Assembly: GCA_013400975.1 (NCBI GenBank) | Contig: WBMZ01003043.1 | Span: 1 to 64,000, forward strand | DNA: 64,000 nucleotides | Reading direction: 5' to 3' | From: Atrichornis clamosus | Taxonomy: Eukaryota; Chordata; Aves; Passeriformes; Menuridae | Shown: positions 13,612 through 26,410 of the stretch, piece after piece | Layout of the letters: each line of letters begins with the position of its first letter | Numbering within the stretch: position 1 is the stretch's first letter | Made by a program: the position numbers and the translations under genes | The notes under the pieces: generated by a model | Told to the model about the DNA's origin: nothing | Seen by the model: the letters and a program-made list of their open reading frames with translations, nothing else | The model's database searches: none

Positions 13612-14340
13612 CTAATATTTTCAGTTGTGTAAAAAAAATTAAGCTCAGGCGTCTCACATATACACAGAGCTGGACCTGGCAGTTGCTTGGCAGAGAAGAA
13701 AACAGTGGTTTAGCATACGAGTGCTCTGGGGAAGGGGCCATCCTTTTATCTTAGTCTTTCTGTAGTGTCCTGTGTTGGGAAACCTGGTCTGTGAGTGCAA
13801 TGATAATGCAAATATGTAAATAATGGTGACAGGAGCAGTAAGGATATTTCTTGTCTCTGGTACATGGAGACATGAGGTTTTGGCAGCTTATACTGCTGCC
13901 TGCAGTGGAAAGCGCTTCCCCAGCTTGGGTTGGCAGTGTGAAACCAAAGCAAGGTCTTGTTTAAATCAGACACATCTCTTCTCAGAAACTGCAAAATCTG
14001 GGCTGACAAAATCTCAGTGTTACAGTCAAGTGCTTGTGTTGGCAATCGCCTGTCTCTAGCTGGAGATAGGTCTTGGCTTTAATTTCTTCAGAGGTGAAAA
14101 GTTTTCACATGCTTAAAGCCTTTGGCTGAATAGGGTGTATATTTGTACCTTTGCACATCCTTCCCAACGGAGAAGGGAGCACCACATCTTCTTTACTTTC
14201 TGGAGGCACTCATGATGTCCTGTAAGAAACTGCATCTGATAAAAGGCAAAGACAAGGGAGGAAGACAGGCAGATCACTAATGACTGACCTGATTGCCCCT
14301 GTGCTGCAATGTCTAGCTCTGCAGCACAGGAGGACAGCTG
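13612..14340. other. Unique non-coding DNA upstream of a CR1 fragment
   Basis: Overlapping open frames on both strands at 13746-14059 have no domain content. The right edge may be older, unrecognised sequence of the CR1 that follows, but I cannot align it with confidence before about 14340. Confidence 0.45.
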
Positions 14341-14960
14341 GTGTTGATTCTAGCAGAGCTTTCAACATTCTGCACCATAGATGGTAACCTTGTAGCCAGG
14401 TAAAAAGCATATGGACTAGATGGATGGACAGAAAGGGACATAAAAATTGACCAGACTATTGAGCTTAAAGGACAGTGGTTTATGTTTCACTGTCTACCCA
14501 GGAGCCCGTCCCAGGTGGTGCTCCTTGAGGATCGATGCTGGGACTGGTACTCTGTGATGCCTTCATCGGTGACCTGGCTGCTGGGAGGGGATGTGCTCTC
14601 AGCAAGGTAACACTGAATTAAGGGGCAGGTGGGTATGCAGAAGGACAGGGAGGACATTCAGAGCAGTTCTCCCCTGCCTGAAGTGCTGGCTTTCAGTACC
14701 ACAGAGCAGACAAATCCAGGTTCTTTACAATGATACACAGGAAAAGTTGCAGCATGGAGAATGACAGATTGTCACAAGGAAAAGGATATTTACAGTGAGA
14801 ATAGTTACACACCAGAAAAGAATGTACAACTGGTTTGGAGTCTCCATTTGTGGGGATGTTTAAAGCTCAGCTGGGCAAGGCTCTGAGCAACCTGCTCTCC
14901 ATTGACACTTGCCCCACCCAGAGATGTCCAGAGGTCCCTTCCAACCTAAATCATTCTATG
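14341..14960 (+). mobile_element. CR1 LINE relic (reverse-transcriptase region and 3' end)
   Basis: Non-LTR retrotransposon fragment in sense orientation. The first part aligns by eye to the CR1 reverse-transcriptase coding region: stretches such as 'tagcagagctttcaacat', 'tccttgtagccagg'-like, 'atatggactagatggatgga', 'cccaggagcccgtccc' and 'ctctcagcaagg' follow in the order expected for that domain. The end carries the avian CR1 3' terminus 'aggtcccttccaacc..aatcattctatg' at about 14930-14960. Full-length CR1 is about 4.5 kb. Here only around 620 bases remain, much of the interval between the reverse transcriptase and the 3' end is missing or unrecognisable, and no frame stays open. It is dead and many substitutions old. 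Confidence 0.85.
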
Positions 14961-17557
14961 TTTTTTAGGAGCTGATTTTCCCTTCCCATTAGAAATCATT
15001 ATTTAATCAAATGATAGAACTGGCCTGTCGCATCTGAATATTGGATGTACTTCCCAGGGTGACACCAGCCTACAGGAGTGCAGTGGCTGTACAGCCAAGC
15101 TTTCACACAACTTCATCTCACGGTAAAGAGCACCACTCTATCTTAGTCATTTGTAAGTGCCACTAAACATAAACCTGTGCAAAAATGATATATAATAGTG
15201 AATCTCAGAAGACAGCTTCTCCCCATAAAATCCTCACATGACACATTGTCTCAAGAGATAACTCTTGAGAGTTATGAAGATGATAGTAAACCCTTTTTCA
15301 GACAGATAAACTACACTGGTTGTCCAGCTGAGCTGAAGTAGTCTTCAGTTGGTTATCAGCATCCTACAGTCTTGGGAATACTCAGCTGATACTGAATATG
15401 TCATACTGCAATATATAAAGCCCAGCTCCCTATTTTGCCTTTACATTATCGTGCTCGTAATTGTCAATGAAGGAGAAGACCACTGGAAAAATTAACTGCC
15501 TGTATCAAGGTAAGATCCAGTATTTTAACATGGAGAGAGTTGCATATTTTAGAACACACTCTGTCTAACAGAACTGCTCAATGAAAAGGCTTTTCTGATC
15601 TCAGGAGTCCAGGCTTCAGCAAGCAGCATGGCTGCCCAGGTCTGCACTAATGACACTGGCTCCTTCAGTGACACAACACTGCCTACTGATTTTCCTCAAG
15701 GAAAATGAAGTCAGCAACACAGGGTTAAATTCCTTCAAGTGAAGATGTGCTTAAACTACAGCTGTCTGCAGGAATCTGATTTCTCTGACATTTATTTTCT
15801 TGGAAGGGTTTCCCTTGATTACTTGTTCATCTGTAGTGAAATAGGAGATCTGCCCAGGGAAATATGGGTTCTCTAGGTGGAATGGGTTTTCTCCCCTTGA
15901 ATCCTGGCAGAGAGCAAATTCTTCACACTGCCACAAACATGAGTTTAAGGGTATTGCTCTGCAGAAAGAGACCCAGCCCCTCTTTCTCAAAGGGCAAGAG
16001 CCACTCTCCCAGAGATTTGTTTAAGCTACCTGTAAAACAAACATGACTTTAAACTGTCAGCACCACAGGTACTAAATCAAGAAAGAAGACAGCTGTTGCT
16101 AGGAAAAGAGATTTTGCATTCTATGAAAATATTGCCTGTAGCAGGAAACAGAATGTGTTGCTTAATTGTTGTGCTCTCGGCTCCCTGCTCGTCCCACTGC
16201 CAGCTGCCTGCTGCACCCAGCACAGTCCTGTCCCTGCCGTGACCACTGTGCCCCTCCACCACAGCCTGAAACGCCACCAGACTTTCCAAATAGGATGTAG
16301 GATGACAGTGTAGCTGCTCTTGTTGAAATCTTCCAGGATGCCTGTTGTCTGTGTTAGGAGAAAGGGTGAACACGAGTGCAGTTGTTGCCACAGGGGCACA
16401 GTGATGAATTCCTGTACTGCTTAAACATCTCAAGCACCAGGGGCAACTGGGAGAGGTGGCTCCAAGGGGAGGAATGCATTTACTGTCTGAAATGCAGTAT
16501 GAAGCAATATGGTCAGAGAAGCTAGTGCCCTAATCACATTAGTGTGTGCTAGAGCTGCTGGGGAGTTATTTAAAATGACTTGAGATTGCAGCTGAGAAAA
16601 GCAGCTCTGGCGGAGTAGCCTGAGGAAGAGACTGTGTGTCACGGCTGTCAACCTTCTCCTCTTATATCAGGTGAAAAGTAGAAAAAAACACCCTGAAATA
16701 AGCACAGCCGCCAGGAGCATGTCTCTGCAGGACATGCGACCCAGGTGCCACCTCCTGTGTGGTGACCAGCCACCTTCACCCTCTCCTGTTCTGCCAGGAC
16801 TGCAGGGCTGTGAGAGGCAGAGTTTGGCAGGAGCTGTTGATGGCTGGAAACCTCCCAGCCCCCAGACCCTGGTGCCTGAACCATATGGATTCAGAAGGGA
16901 CAAGTCCCTAGGGAACGCTCTATCACATCATGGAAAAAACCAGGTTTTCTAGGTCCCACTCTAATATACCTGTGACACAGGGCAGACTTTCAGAGTTTCC
17001 TCTGGGCCCTGGTTGCACAGTTTCTGAAGTAGAGATGACAGCATTTTTGACATATGATGCATATTGACTTCTATGCAAGTATAACAGCTGGAAGATATTC
17101 AGATGGGAGGGGAAAGAAATATGTTATTTTTACTAGACTTCAATTCCATTGTAAAGACATTATAAAACAGGAACCAGGAAAATAAGATCAAGAATATTTG
17201 CTTCCTAGATAATACATTGCAGAGCAATTTTGCTTCGTACCAGTGCTGACACCCATGAATGTGTACTAGCAAAGGATGGCCAACTGGGAGTGTCCTAAAT
17301 TGGTCAGGAGATTTCAATTGCTCCTGCTTGTTCCCCTGAGCAGCTGAAGGCACATGCAACACTGCATTTTTATTGGGACATGGTAGAATTTGTAAATAAT
17401 GTGCAAATTATTTAGTTATTATTGTATACTAATACAATTTCAGAGCTTCACACATATACATTAAAGGGGGTGTGGCACCACCTCAGGTTGCTCTACTGTG
17501 TAAATAACAACATGCAACTTAACAGAAGACTCAGGCATCCCTTACCACCCACCATTT
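14961..17557. other. Unique non-coding DNA
   Basis: No gene or assignable repeat. Minus-strand frames of 73-118 codons between 16077 and 16903 overlap each other in two frames, which argues against coding. The AT-rich part at 15180-15520 holds nothing distinctive. Confidence 0.55.
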
Positions 17558-17603
17558 AAAAAAAAAAAAAGACCATACCATACTATACTATACCAAAAAA
17601 TAT
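17558..17603. repeat. Poly-A run followed by CATAC/TACTA pentamer repeat
   Basis: Thirteen adenines at 17558-17570 are followed by about four units of CATAC/TATAC at 17573-17594 and a short AT tail. It could be a retrocopy tail or ordinary slippage. I see no retrocopy body upstream, so simple repeat is the safer reading. Confidence 0.8.
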
Positions 17604-17648
17604 ATATTAGCTTTCATGCTGCTATGGTCTGCAAGGGGATCAAGATGT

Positions 17649-17674
17649 GGGCCACCTGAGTGAGCAGGTGGCCC
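17649..17674. promoter_or_regulatory. Perfect 10-bp inverted repeat made of paired E2-boxes
   Basis: The left arm GGGCCACCTG (17649-17658) and right arm CAGGTGGCCC (17665-17674) are exact reverse complements around the six-base loop AGTGAG. Each arm contains a CACCTG/CAGGTG E-box, the element bound by ZEB1/ZEB2 and SNAI zinc-finger repressors and by some bHLH factors. ZEB proteins are known to favour paired CACCT sites. The sequence would also fold as a short RNA hairpin. It lies in unique DNA with no gene nearby in the window, so function is inferred. Confidence 0.45.
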
Positions 17675-20600
17675 TGGCTTATGCCAGTATAATGTGGTGT
17701 TTCTGGTAGTACATATTTGCCTATTTAACAATACTCTCAGTGCATAGCTTACTGCTTTCAGGCTCTGTAAATCCCTGATGGTTGTGAAAACAGAGGAGAG
17801 ACTAGAATTATTTATACACAGAGCTATTATTAGGAGCAAAATTAATGAGAACAACACTATGGGTAGGAAAGCTGAGACTGAAGGAGTACTTCCTGCCACA
17901 GGGACCTGATTTAATTGTTCATCTTCCAGAGGGACTCTCCCAACGTGAGTACTGGCAATTTCATCCCTCAAGACAATGAAAACTAAAACAAAGAGCGAGA
18001 AATTCTGGAAAAGTATTTTTTACACAATGTTTCCCTCCTACTGGGAAATGATATCTGAACCTCCTGGGGACAACTGCCCCCATGCTCTAGAGCAGTGGCA
18101 GGGATGGCCAGTGGCACCCATATACCTGCTCCGTGCCTGCCTGCAGCCCTGCTGGGAGACTGGCTGTGATGGGAGAGGAGTCAGCGTTCAAAGACAACCA
18201 CTGCCAGTCAGTGCATCACCAGGCAGGTTGAGATATCAACTCACCATGGATGCCTTTTTTGGACTGCAAACTGCCCATCGGTAACTTCCCAAGGAAACTG
18301 TATTCCCCAAAGGACCCCCTGTAGTCACAGGATGTTTCTCAGATTGAAGGAGGTTATTTCAATTCCAATGTGATGCTTGTGGCTACTAGAAAGCAGGACA
18401 ACATAGAACATGAAGTACATTTTTCCTAGTAACTCAGAAATAATGATGAACTAGTTCAAGGTCTAGAGAATATCAAAGAAAAGGCAACATATGGAAAGCC
18501 TGACCATTGCTTTTCATGGAAGTTCATATGAAAGGGAGTTCGCCAGACCTAAAAGTTGTGAAGTGTAAGGGAAAAAAAGTAATGCTGAGGGTATCGTTCT
18601 CATATCCTTCCATCCAAACTCATAATGCATACGTGAAACAAGTAACATAGCTTACCATCAGGGCATTCCCATAGCCTTCTCCCAGTATTCATAGCCAAGG
18701 TACTCCGAAACAGATTCCTGAGCTTTTCTCCTGCAAGATCAGCCTCTGCTCTATACAGCCAGCTACTGTCCCTGTCCTTCCAGTGCAGAGCCAGTCGCAG
18801 GAAGCAGGAAGGTTATTTCAGCTTGCGTTCCGCTGCTGGCAGGACAGCAGGTTTCTGGGAAGGGGCTGTGCTCTGGGCTGTGCTACTGATTCACCCTGAC
18901 CCCGGGCTCCTGTGCCCTCTGGGCACTGCTCCTCGGGGCAGGGATGTGGTGTCCTGCAGGGGACAGGCCTCTCACTTCGGCACGCTCTGCCGGGGCCAAC
19001 CTCGGCATGACAGGCAAAGCCTTTCATTCCTGAGTAGCACCATGTGCACACCATCCTTTGCACTTTCAAGAAGATGCCGTCACATACTGGAAAGCACTTC
19101 TGCAGCTGGGTAATTGAATTCAGAGCAACCCATTCCTGAATGGAAGATTAATATCTTGGCAACCTTAGACTTTTATTAACTCTTTCACTAACACTCAAGA
19201 AACAGTCCTCCTAAATTTTATGAAATAAAGAAACCTCATAGGACTTGTATGAATTATGTTACTTGTGCATCTTCTCAGTTTATATGCATATCACACTCAC
19301 ATCCATATTTCATATACAGCATATTTGTCCTAGAAATGCCCTAAAACACCTGCTCTTAAGACAAACAATACCACTCACAGTGAGCACTGTTTGCAGAAAG
19401 CACAGACACCATCCAACCCAGGTAATTTCAACATAAGCTGACTATATAAAAGTTCACACAAGAAAAGCCATTATGAATCATGTTGCCTTAATGGGTTAAT
19501 ATGCCTGGGTTGGCATTAACAGAGTAACTCTGTTGCTATTGCTCTCACTAATGCAGTAGTAGGAAAGTTGCTCACCATCATAACATCTCTTCAACATCTC
19601 AGATAAATAACCATTTTTCCAGTAGAAAACTCCTTAAAGATCTTACCTCAGCATTCAGGTAGGTTATACAGTCTTACCAAGCATCATTTTTTTGTCTACT
19701 CTGTACAACTAGAGCTGGTGTAGTAAAGGTATATGACAAATGAGTAGAAATATGTATAAGGGTGGTAGAAAAATAAATTGCTTGATTCACTCACTTGGAA
19801 TTTATTTCCAACATTTATAGCAAACTGAATAATCAAGTGAGTAAAGCTGTGCTTCAGACTTAGTATAAATTCAGCACTAATCTGATTACAGAAATAATTC
19901 TTTTTCAGGGGGAGGTAATATGTTGACTGAGGTATAAAGCCTGAATATACTGGGAAACAGAAACCTAGCACAAGAAAGCATATATCTGTGCTACAGATTA
20001 ATTACAGGCAAGAAAATAACACAGAAAAACCCCACTTTGCCTTTCTGAAAAAACAAACATGCAAACTGAGCATGAAATGGAAGTAATCCTGTTTGCTGAG
20101 AAGTATCACAGCAGGAACTCCAGAGAAAGTGGTTGACATGTTTGTCTTCACCAAGCGATCACGCAGCCGGGGATGCCTCGCAGCCCCCTGTGCACATCAC
20201 CCCGCTGCAGCAAGATTGCCCCTTATGGCTTCAGCAAGGATAAAAGAGAACTGTTCAGCAGGTTTTGTTTATACGATTTCATCTCCTTTACAGTCGGGAA
20301 TTTTGATGATTTTGGTGGGTTTTTTACTGCTGTTTTAGGAAACCTCAGACATCATGCAAAAGTGCCTTCAGGAACATAGATTTGGGTCAGTACCAGCTGG
20401 GCTGAAAACTCCACAGGGCAGGAGGTAGGTAAGGGAAGAAGTGTTGCTTCTCTCAACTGGGCAACTTCCATCCTGGGGTGAATGGTGCCCTTTGGCTTCA
20501 GGCATAAAGTCAGACCCTGCTGGTGCCTTTCAACTTAGGGCAGGAAGTCAGATGGATGCCTTTTCTGCAGATCTCACGCTGCCTTGTGGGCAAACAGGTC

Positions 20601-21822
20601 CACATGCTCTGGAGGATGCCATCCCTCAAACCACACACACATTCCTTCCAAAACCTTCTGACTTGAGTTTTTTTGTTCATCGTCTTGCACTTGGTCTCTG
20701 AACAGTTTTGGGCAGCAGCAGCACCCTCGCAGTTTGAACATGGCACTGGCACAAGCTGGGCAGTGAAAGAAAGAAACAGGAACAGCTTTGAAAATGCCAG
20801 CATAGGTGGACCATGACTTCTGGCCTGGTGGGCCAAAGAACGAGCCTGCTTCCTGGGACCCTATACTCCATGCTTCCTTCAATCTTACACTTGCTGCATT
20901 TTCTATCAATTTCAGCATATATGTAAATACTCTGCTTACCCTTAATCACAGTTATTTCCAGTCTTTCCAGTGCTGTGACTCCAAATGCCCTGTTTGTAGG
21001 CTAGAAATTGCTACGATGGTGTGGGGGTGTATCAAAGAAGTCCAATCCAGGATAGCCCAGCAAGGCATGATGTGGCTCACACTCCTGACTCAAGCATCGT
21101 ACAGAGCACAGCTCGTCTCTGATATATGCTGGGAAACAGTCCTCAGACACCTACCAAGAGTCCCTCACAGACAAAAGACTGGGAAACATGCAAGTGAAAT
21201 CAGAAATAGGATAGCTCAGATTGCAGATCTGCCAGCTGACAGGAAGGCAGCGGAGCTGATGGCAACACACAAGCTTAAAACCTCAACCCAGTTAGATGTT
21301 GATAGACATGGAGCAATCTCCAGAGAAACTGAAATGGTTGGATGGATGTCAGCAGCACTTTGAGAGTCCCAGTCTCACTACTGATTTTTTTTTTTACAGC
21401 CCAGAAAAAGAGGAGAACATAATGCAGTGGAGTAGAGGAGGCTGCATTCATTAAAGCATTTCTTATCTGCTCTGCATTTTTCAGACCTCAAGGAAATCTC
21501 TGTCAGGGAAATCTGAGACTTTTGGAAAGCATATCTCATATAATGGTGGAATAGAGGCTGCAATTTCACAGTAAGGCAGGATCTGATAATCTTGTATTAA
21601 ATGTGATTTAACTTAAATTATCTCATTAAATGCTCTTATTATTATTGCCCATTGTTGAGCAGCAGTAGATATCTGGGGCACTGCTGCATGGTTCCCCAGG
21701 AAGAACTCAGTGATGCAGAAAATCTTTATATATTTTTAGTGTAATATCTTTTAATGACACATTTACTGTGGTCCTTGAGTACAGGATCTCAGCACATGAA
21801 CCAGGCCTGTTTGCCTGCTTGA
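17675..21822. other. Unique non-coding DNA
   Basis: No supported gene. A GC-richer patch at 18820-19010 holds about eight CpGs but no clear promoter motif. A 185-codon plus-strand frame at 20806-21363 has a chance CxxC-like cluster but no full zinc-finger or RING spacing. Minus-strand frames overlap it. Confidence 0.5.
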
Positions 21823-21841
21823 TTCCTTCCTTCCTTCCTTC
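21823..21841. repeat. (TTCC)n microsatellite
   Basis: Almost five perfect TTCC units. Short, and likely polymorphic. Confidence 0.9.
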
Positions 21842-24392
21842 TATCTCGTCCTGTTCCTGCCTGGCAGGGATCATGCCAGCCTGAGGAATTGACCCTGGTT
21901 GCAGACCCTCTTCAGAAACATGATTCACAGCTGTTGGGAATCCATATTACCAAAAATAAGCACCCACAGAGCGACTTTCCAAAGCATTTAGACCTTTGCA
22001 CATCTGTCAAGGAAGCAAACTGTAGTTTATCCTAAATTGAAAAGCTATCTAAAACTTTGAAAAGTCTTGACATTCAATAAACACCCCTGGGTTTTAATGA
22101 TACCTAACAGACAGGATAGGAGCCATCCATTAAACATTCTTGTAAAATGTTTTCCTATATATAACTGAGTATCCTAAATGCTATTAAGATTGTGCTTAAT
22201 TAATTTCCAGTTTTCCTGATCTCCCCAATACAAAGGCAATGTCTGTTCATGACTAGGAACCATAATAGGGGCTTATTTTAAAGCCTCTGGGCTTTCTTAT
22301 GTCTGTTTACTGAGAATCTCTCTGTTATGAGTGGGATTAAACTACATCTGAACTGTGCAAGAAAATACAATGCAATAAAAATAATTAATGTTTTGCTGTA
22401 AAAAAGTTTAAAACCTGTTTCGAGACAGGTAACATCTGCCCAAGGTCCCAGTTTATTCTGCCTTGCACCTGTTCACCCAGAGCAGTGACTAGAGCAAACT
22501 GGGAAGCACTGAACTGCTGCAGCAGGGATGAGCTCCCCTCAGGAGGGACAGATGGGCCACCACCCTGGAATGCACAGCAGGACTTGGTGAGCTTGCAGAG
22601 CACCTGCAGGAAGGATGCAGGTGAAATTTTTGGTTTATATCAATTGCCTTTAGTCCTTCTTGGGGCTGGCTACCTAGGAAAATCCCTATCCCAGGCCCTG
22701 CTTTTCATCCCATTGGAGTGCTCAGCAACTCTGCATCAGTGATGGCAGCACATGCAGCCCTGGTGTTTTCCAGGGCTCCCTGATGTGATTTTCAGGGTGA
22801 GCTGGAGAGGACGCAGGTCTATGAAATCCAGCCTGGCATCTGCCAGAGTCAGCTCCCAAGGGAAGGATGAAGGTGTGTCTTCCATTATTCTCCAAAAGCA
22901 GTCACTAATTCAGAGTCAATACCAGACCTCACCTGTAAGGAACATGGCTGTTTGGGCCTCAAAAATCACATGCCAGCAGGAACCAGAGGGAAAGTGAGCT
23001 AAGCCTTGTTGCACCTTGGAAAGGAGGTCTTGAAGGGACTTATCCCCCAGCTGAAGGCTTGCTGCACCTGACCTACACAGGTGTTTCAGGTCTTTGTCAA
23101 ATACTGGTGGACAGCTCTTCTCCCAGGTAATTGTGCCCGTCAAACCACCTCCCAGGCTCTAGTGTATGCAAGATATACAAGGGTTCTCTTGATAGGATTA
23201 TTTATATTTCTTTATAAACAGGTCAGAAAAGTGAAAAAAACAACAGCTACAAAAATCTCATAACAGTAAGAGAGCAAAGAAATTAATCACATTATGTTTT
23301 TATATTTATACAGCTCTGCAATAGGATCACAAAGAGGAAAGATAAAAGTTCATATAATTCATGTGTTAATAGCTCTCATATTCCAGGAAGGGAAAAAAGA
23401 GAGAGGATAACATTACTAGAGTACAGACATGAAAGGTCAATGCAGATCAAGTTGCTGGCAATCATCAGACACAAAAGAAACACTGTAGAAATTTGTATTT
23501 AAAGAAGAATAAAACAACAATAAAGAATTTTAATTAAAATCAGGTGAGCATTTCATTTCCCTGAATGAAAAGTGTTTTTCAGATGTGTTTATCCTTAGAT
23601 AAAAAGAAGAGAGAGTGCCCAAATAAGTGGTGTCCTTGCAAAACCCCAGCAGAGCTCAGAGCGACGTGCTGGCTCCTGGGATGGACTCTGAAGTTAAGCA
23701 GAACAGGGGGCTGAATTCTGCCTCTTTTCTCATCTTTGCTTGCACCTTTTGCTCACTTTTTTTTTTTTGTATAAGTCCCAGGAAGCATCAATGGAGAAAA
23801 CCAGAAGGATGTAAATTTGCTGCTAAGTCATCAGAACAACCTCTGCTCATCTCATCTTTGGGAACCCGATTTTGCAGGTCTGTGTCCAAATCATCGTCAT
23901 TGCTATTCATCTCACAGCTGCGCTTCAGAACTTTCACCTGCAAATGGGATTACAAATGCAATCATTAGTACAGATTCCCCAAGAAGCTTTCACAGTATTA
24001 CAATTAGATTTCCCATTCTAGCAGCATCTAAATCAATATGATATGATTAGTTACTCTCGTGGATTACATGCTGCTGTACAAAACCTTCACACACAGAAAT
24101 CTGAGTAATTTAATCAGGCAGTAATGGATTCTGGGAATGCTCCCACTGTCTAGAAACTTAAAATCATTCATTCTCTATAATAATTTGCCATTATGCACCT
24201 GAAACAAAATTGCCTGACATACCTGACAGTGGACAGCAGTGATTAAAACAGGTCACATCTCATCAGACAAAGTGGCAACTCCCCCTGAATTTGCTTTGAA
24301 AATCGAATTTGAGGAAGGAAAAAAAAAAATCACCTTTAGTTGTTTTTCCTGGGCTATAACTTAAGTTTTAAGCTGTCTCTTTAAATACATCT
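21842..24392. other. Unique non-coding DNA
   Basis: Contains a run of twelve thymines at 23757-23768 and AT-rich DNA around 23260-23540. No repeat family or credible frame is seen. Confidence 0.55.
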
Positions 24393-24432
24393 ATGTGTGT
24401 ATTTGTGTGTGCGTGAGAGAGAGAGAGAGAAA
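24393..24432. repeat. Compound (TG)n / (GA)8 microsatellite
   Basis: Interrupted TG units at 24394-24414 join eight perfect GA units at 24415-24430. The TG part alternates purine and pyrimidine and the GA part is a pure purine run, a common compound form in vertebrate DNA. Confidence 0.9.
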
Positions 24433-24600
24433 GACAGTGTAAGTGGTATCCATTTCTCATCATTCTAGTCAAGGCGAGAGGAATATATGAACTAATGCTC
24501 CTGGGGAAATGCAGCAGACCAAGGCAGAAATGAGCACATCATTTTATTTCTCTGAAGGTGCTCAGCACTGCTGAGCAAGATATTGGGAAGGAGGAACCTT

Positions 24601-24620
24601 TCTTGAAAGGTCTTGAAAGG
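24601..24620. repeat. Perfect 10-bp tandem duplication
   Basis: The decamer TCTTGAAAGG occurs twice back to back. It is a small, probably recent slippage product. Confidence 0.9.
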
Positions 24621-25306
24621 AAAGAGTCCTTGGCTGCCATTGTCAGCAGCTCACAGGAGAGAGCAATGCTGTGCAGAGGAACCCGAGCTGCTGATAGCTG
24701 CTTTTCGGGAAAGGATTTGCACCTCATGTTTCCCCAGCTCGGGTAAACAGATCAGCCCCACACCTCTAAGCTGCAGCAGCTGGGATTGCAAACAGCCCTG
24801 AAAAACTAACCACTGTGCTCAGTGCTGCAAGGGCAGCTGACAGCGGCAGGGGGAAAACACACAAACCCATGCATGGAGAAACAGCTACAACTTCATTTGA
24901 AAAATTGGACCTGTATGTTTCTAGGCAGAAAAAACTAAGGGATGTGCTGCTATTCATCTCTTATCCTACCAATGTGCAATGGTTTATGCCTAAGAAATAT
25001 AAGTCATTATCTTACTTTTGAAGACATTCCTTTTTCTTACAGCACCGTTGCATTGAAATAGTCCTGACCCATAGCACCTGTGGACTCCTGCTTTTGAGGA
25101 GGACTTTTCCTATGGTAAATTGATACTTCAAATAGCCAGTTGGCAAGAAAAGAAAGAAAAATCGCTATCCATGGAAACTTTCCTAAGCAATAATTGCCAT
25201 TGAACTCTGCCCTCATTATAAAACTCTACATAGTTTGACATAAAAAAGCCCCATGACGCACATACACTTTTCACCTCTGTATTCCCCATAATAGTCTGTG
25301 TTACTC
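24621..25306. other. Unique non-coding DNA
   Basis: Nothing specific is seen. The part after about 25020 is AT-rich and leads into the CpG-dense patch. Confidence 0.5.
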
Positions 25307-25485
25307 TGTTCGGATACGCTAGCCAGTGGCAGTGTTACTCCACACCCTTTCTCGGGTTCGGTGTGGTCTGAGAGCCGGGCCAGGAGCGGTGTGTGCCAGG
25401 GCTGCCCCGTGCCCAGAGGCACCACGGCACGGGCAGCGCCACACGCTGCGGCAGCGCCAAAACCCCGCTGGCACGGCCGGGCATG
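25307..25485. promoter_or_regulatory. Small CpG-dense patch (CpG-island-like)
   Basis: By eye I count 14 CpG dinucleotides in 25351-25481 and two more just upstream, in strongly GC-rich sequence, whereas surrounding kilobases hold few. This is the densest CpG cluster in the window. Unmethylated CpG-rich DNA in vertebrates usually marks a promoter or an orphan island at an enhancer. The patch is shorter than the customary 200-bp island threshold. Open frames run through it on both strands because stops are scarce in GC-rich DNA, and none looks like a protein. A GC-rich repeat fragment is the main alternative. Confidence 0.5.
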
Positions 25486-25689
25486 TTAGTCCTCCTGACA
25501 AGAGACTGTTAGACCAATCTCTTCTGAATTCCTTACTGGAGGCGCTGAAGGAAATCTGTGGAGGTCATTAAGCAAAGGAATTGTTGCCAGTGGCGCTTGG
25601 GCAGGGGGAGGCTGGTGCTGCCAAGCACCTGGTCATGGCCACACGCCCACCCATCCACTGCAGCCCACAGCCCACCACGGAAAGGAAGG

Positions 25690-26410
25690 GCTGACATTTA
25701 GAGCAGGCTGGAGGTTGGACCACTGCATTACTATTAATAAACAATAAAGCTATTAAGGCATATTAAAGCTTGGCAATGAACTTGTCAAAATGGATGATCT
25801 ATAAATCAATATAAGCAGCAGTGACAGGCAGTAATTGAATTCCAGTGGTCCCTCATAACATGCTAAATATGAAGGGACATGACACACTGAAAATATAGTA
25901 AGAAAGCTGAAAAATTGATAGCATTAATGTTCTCCTGGTGAAACGTGGCATCACTTTAGTCCTTAATGGGGTTCAAACTGTGAATACATATTGACTTCTT
26001 CTTTTAAAACAAGAAAATGGCTACATAAATCCGAGACTTCCCAATTTAGAAATGGCTGCTCAAAAAGTTCACAGTCGGCTCAGGATGTCGCTGCCACAGA
26101 GCAGCAGACAGAGCCCTCCTCTGATGGGTTCATTAGCAGGACTTCGTGCTTTACTTGGGTAGGAAGAAGGATGGGTTTTGTGCAATCCAGAAAGCCTCTG
26201 AAGTTGATTCATCCATTTTCATCTTCCATAAAGGACCAGCAAAAGCCCATTGGGCAGGAGAAGTTAATGCTAGCATGCTGCCAGGCTCGGGTGGCTACAT
26301 ATCTTTCAAATTCAAATATAACAAGCCAGGCCTCAAATATCAGCAGAGATCGAGACAATCAGAATGGAAAGAAATTGGTGAAGTCGCAGCAAGCCTTTTA
26401 ATGTAGATTC
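25690..26410. promoter_or_regulatory. Candidate conserved non-coding element
   Basis: Immediately right of the CpG-dense patch lies unique, balanced-composition DNA. It holds homeodomain-type cores (attaataaa, taattgaattc), 'aataaacaataaag' (a Forkhead and SOX-like overlap) near 25735-25750, 'tataaatcaata', and a long stretch free of simple repeats. This texture matches developmental enhancers that are conserved across vertebrates. The 136- and 86-codon plus-strand frames at 25991-26406 overlap in two frames and have no family signature. No alignment is available to me, so this remains a hypothesis. Confidence 0.28.

Noticed and set aside
20806..21363. 185-codon plus-strand frame with a CC..CPVC cluster resembling a RING or zinc finger
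   Set aside because: The remaining metal-binding residues and spacing are missing, and minus-strand frames cross its start. Treated as chance.
25319..25571. Open frames on both strands through the CpG-dense patch
   Set aside because: GC-rich DNA lacks stops. The peptides are Ala/Arg/Pro-rich with no domain.
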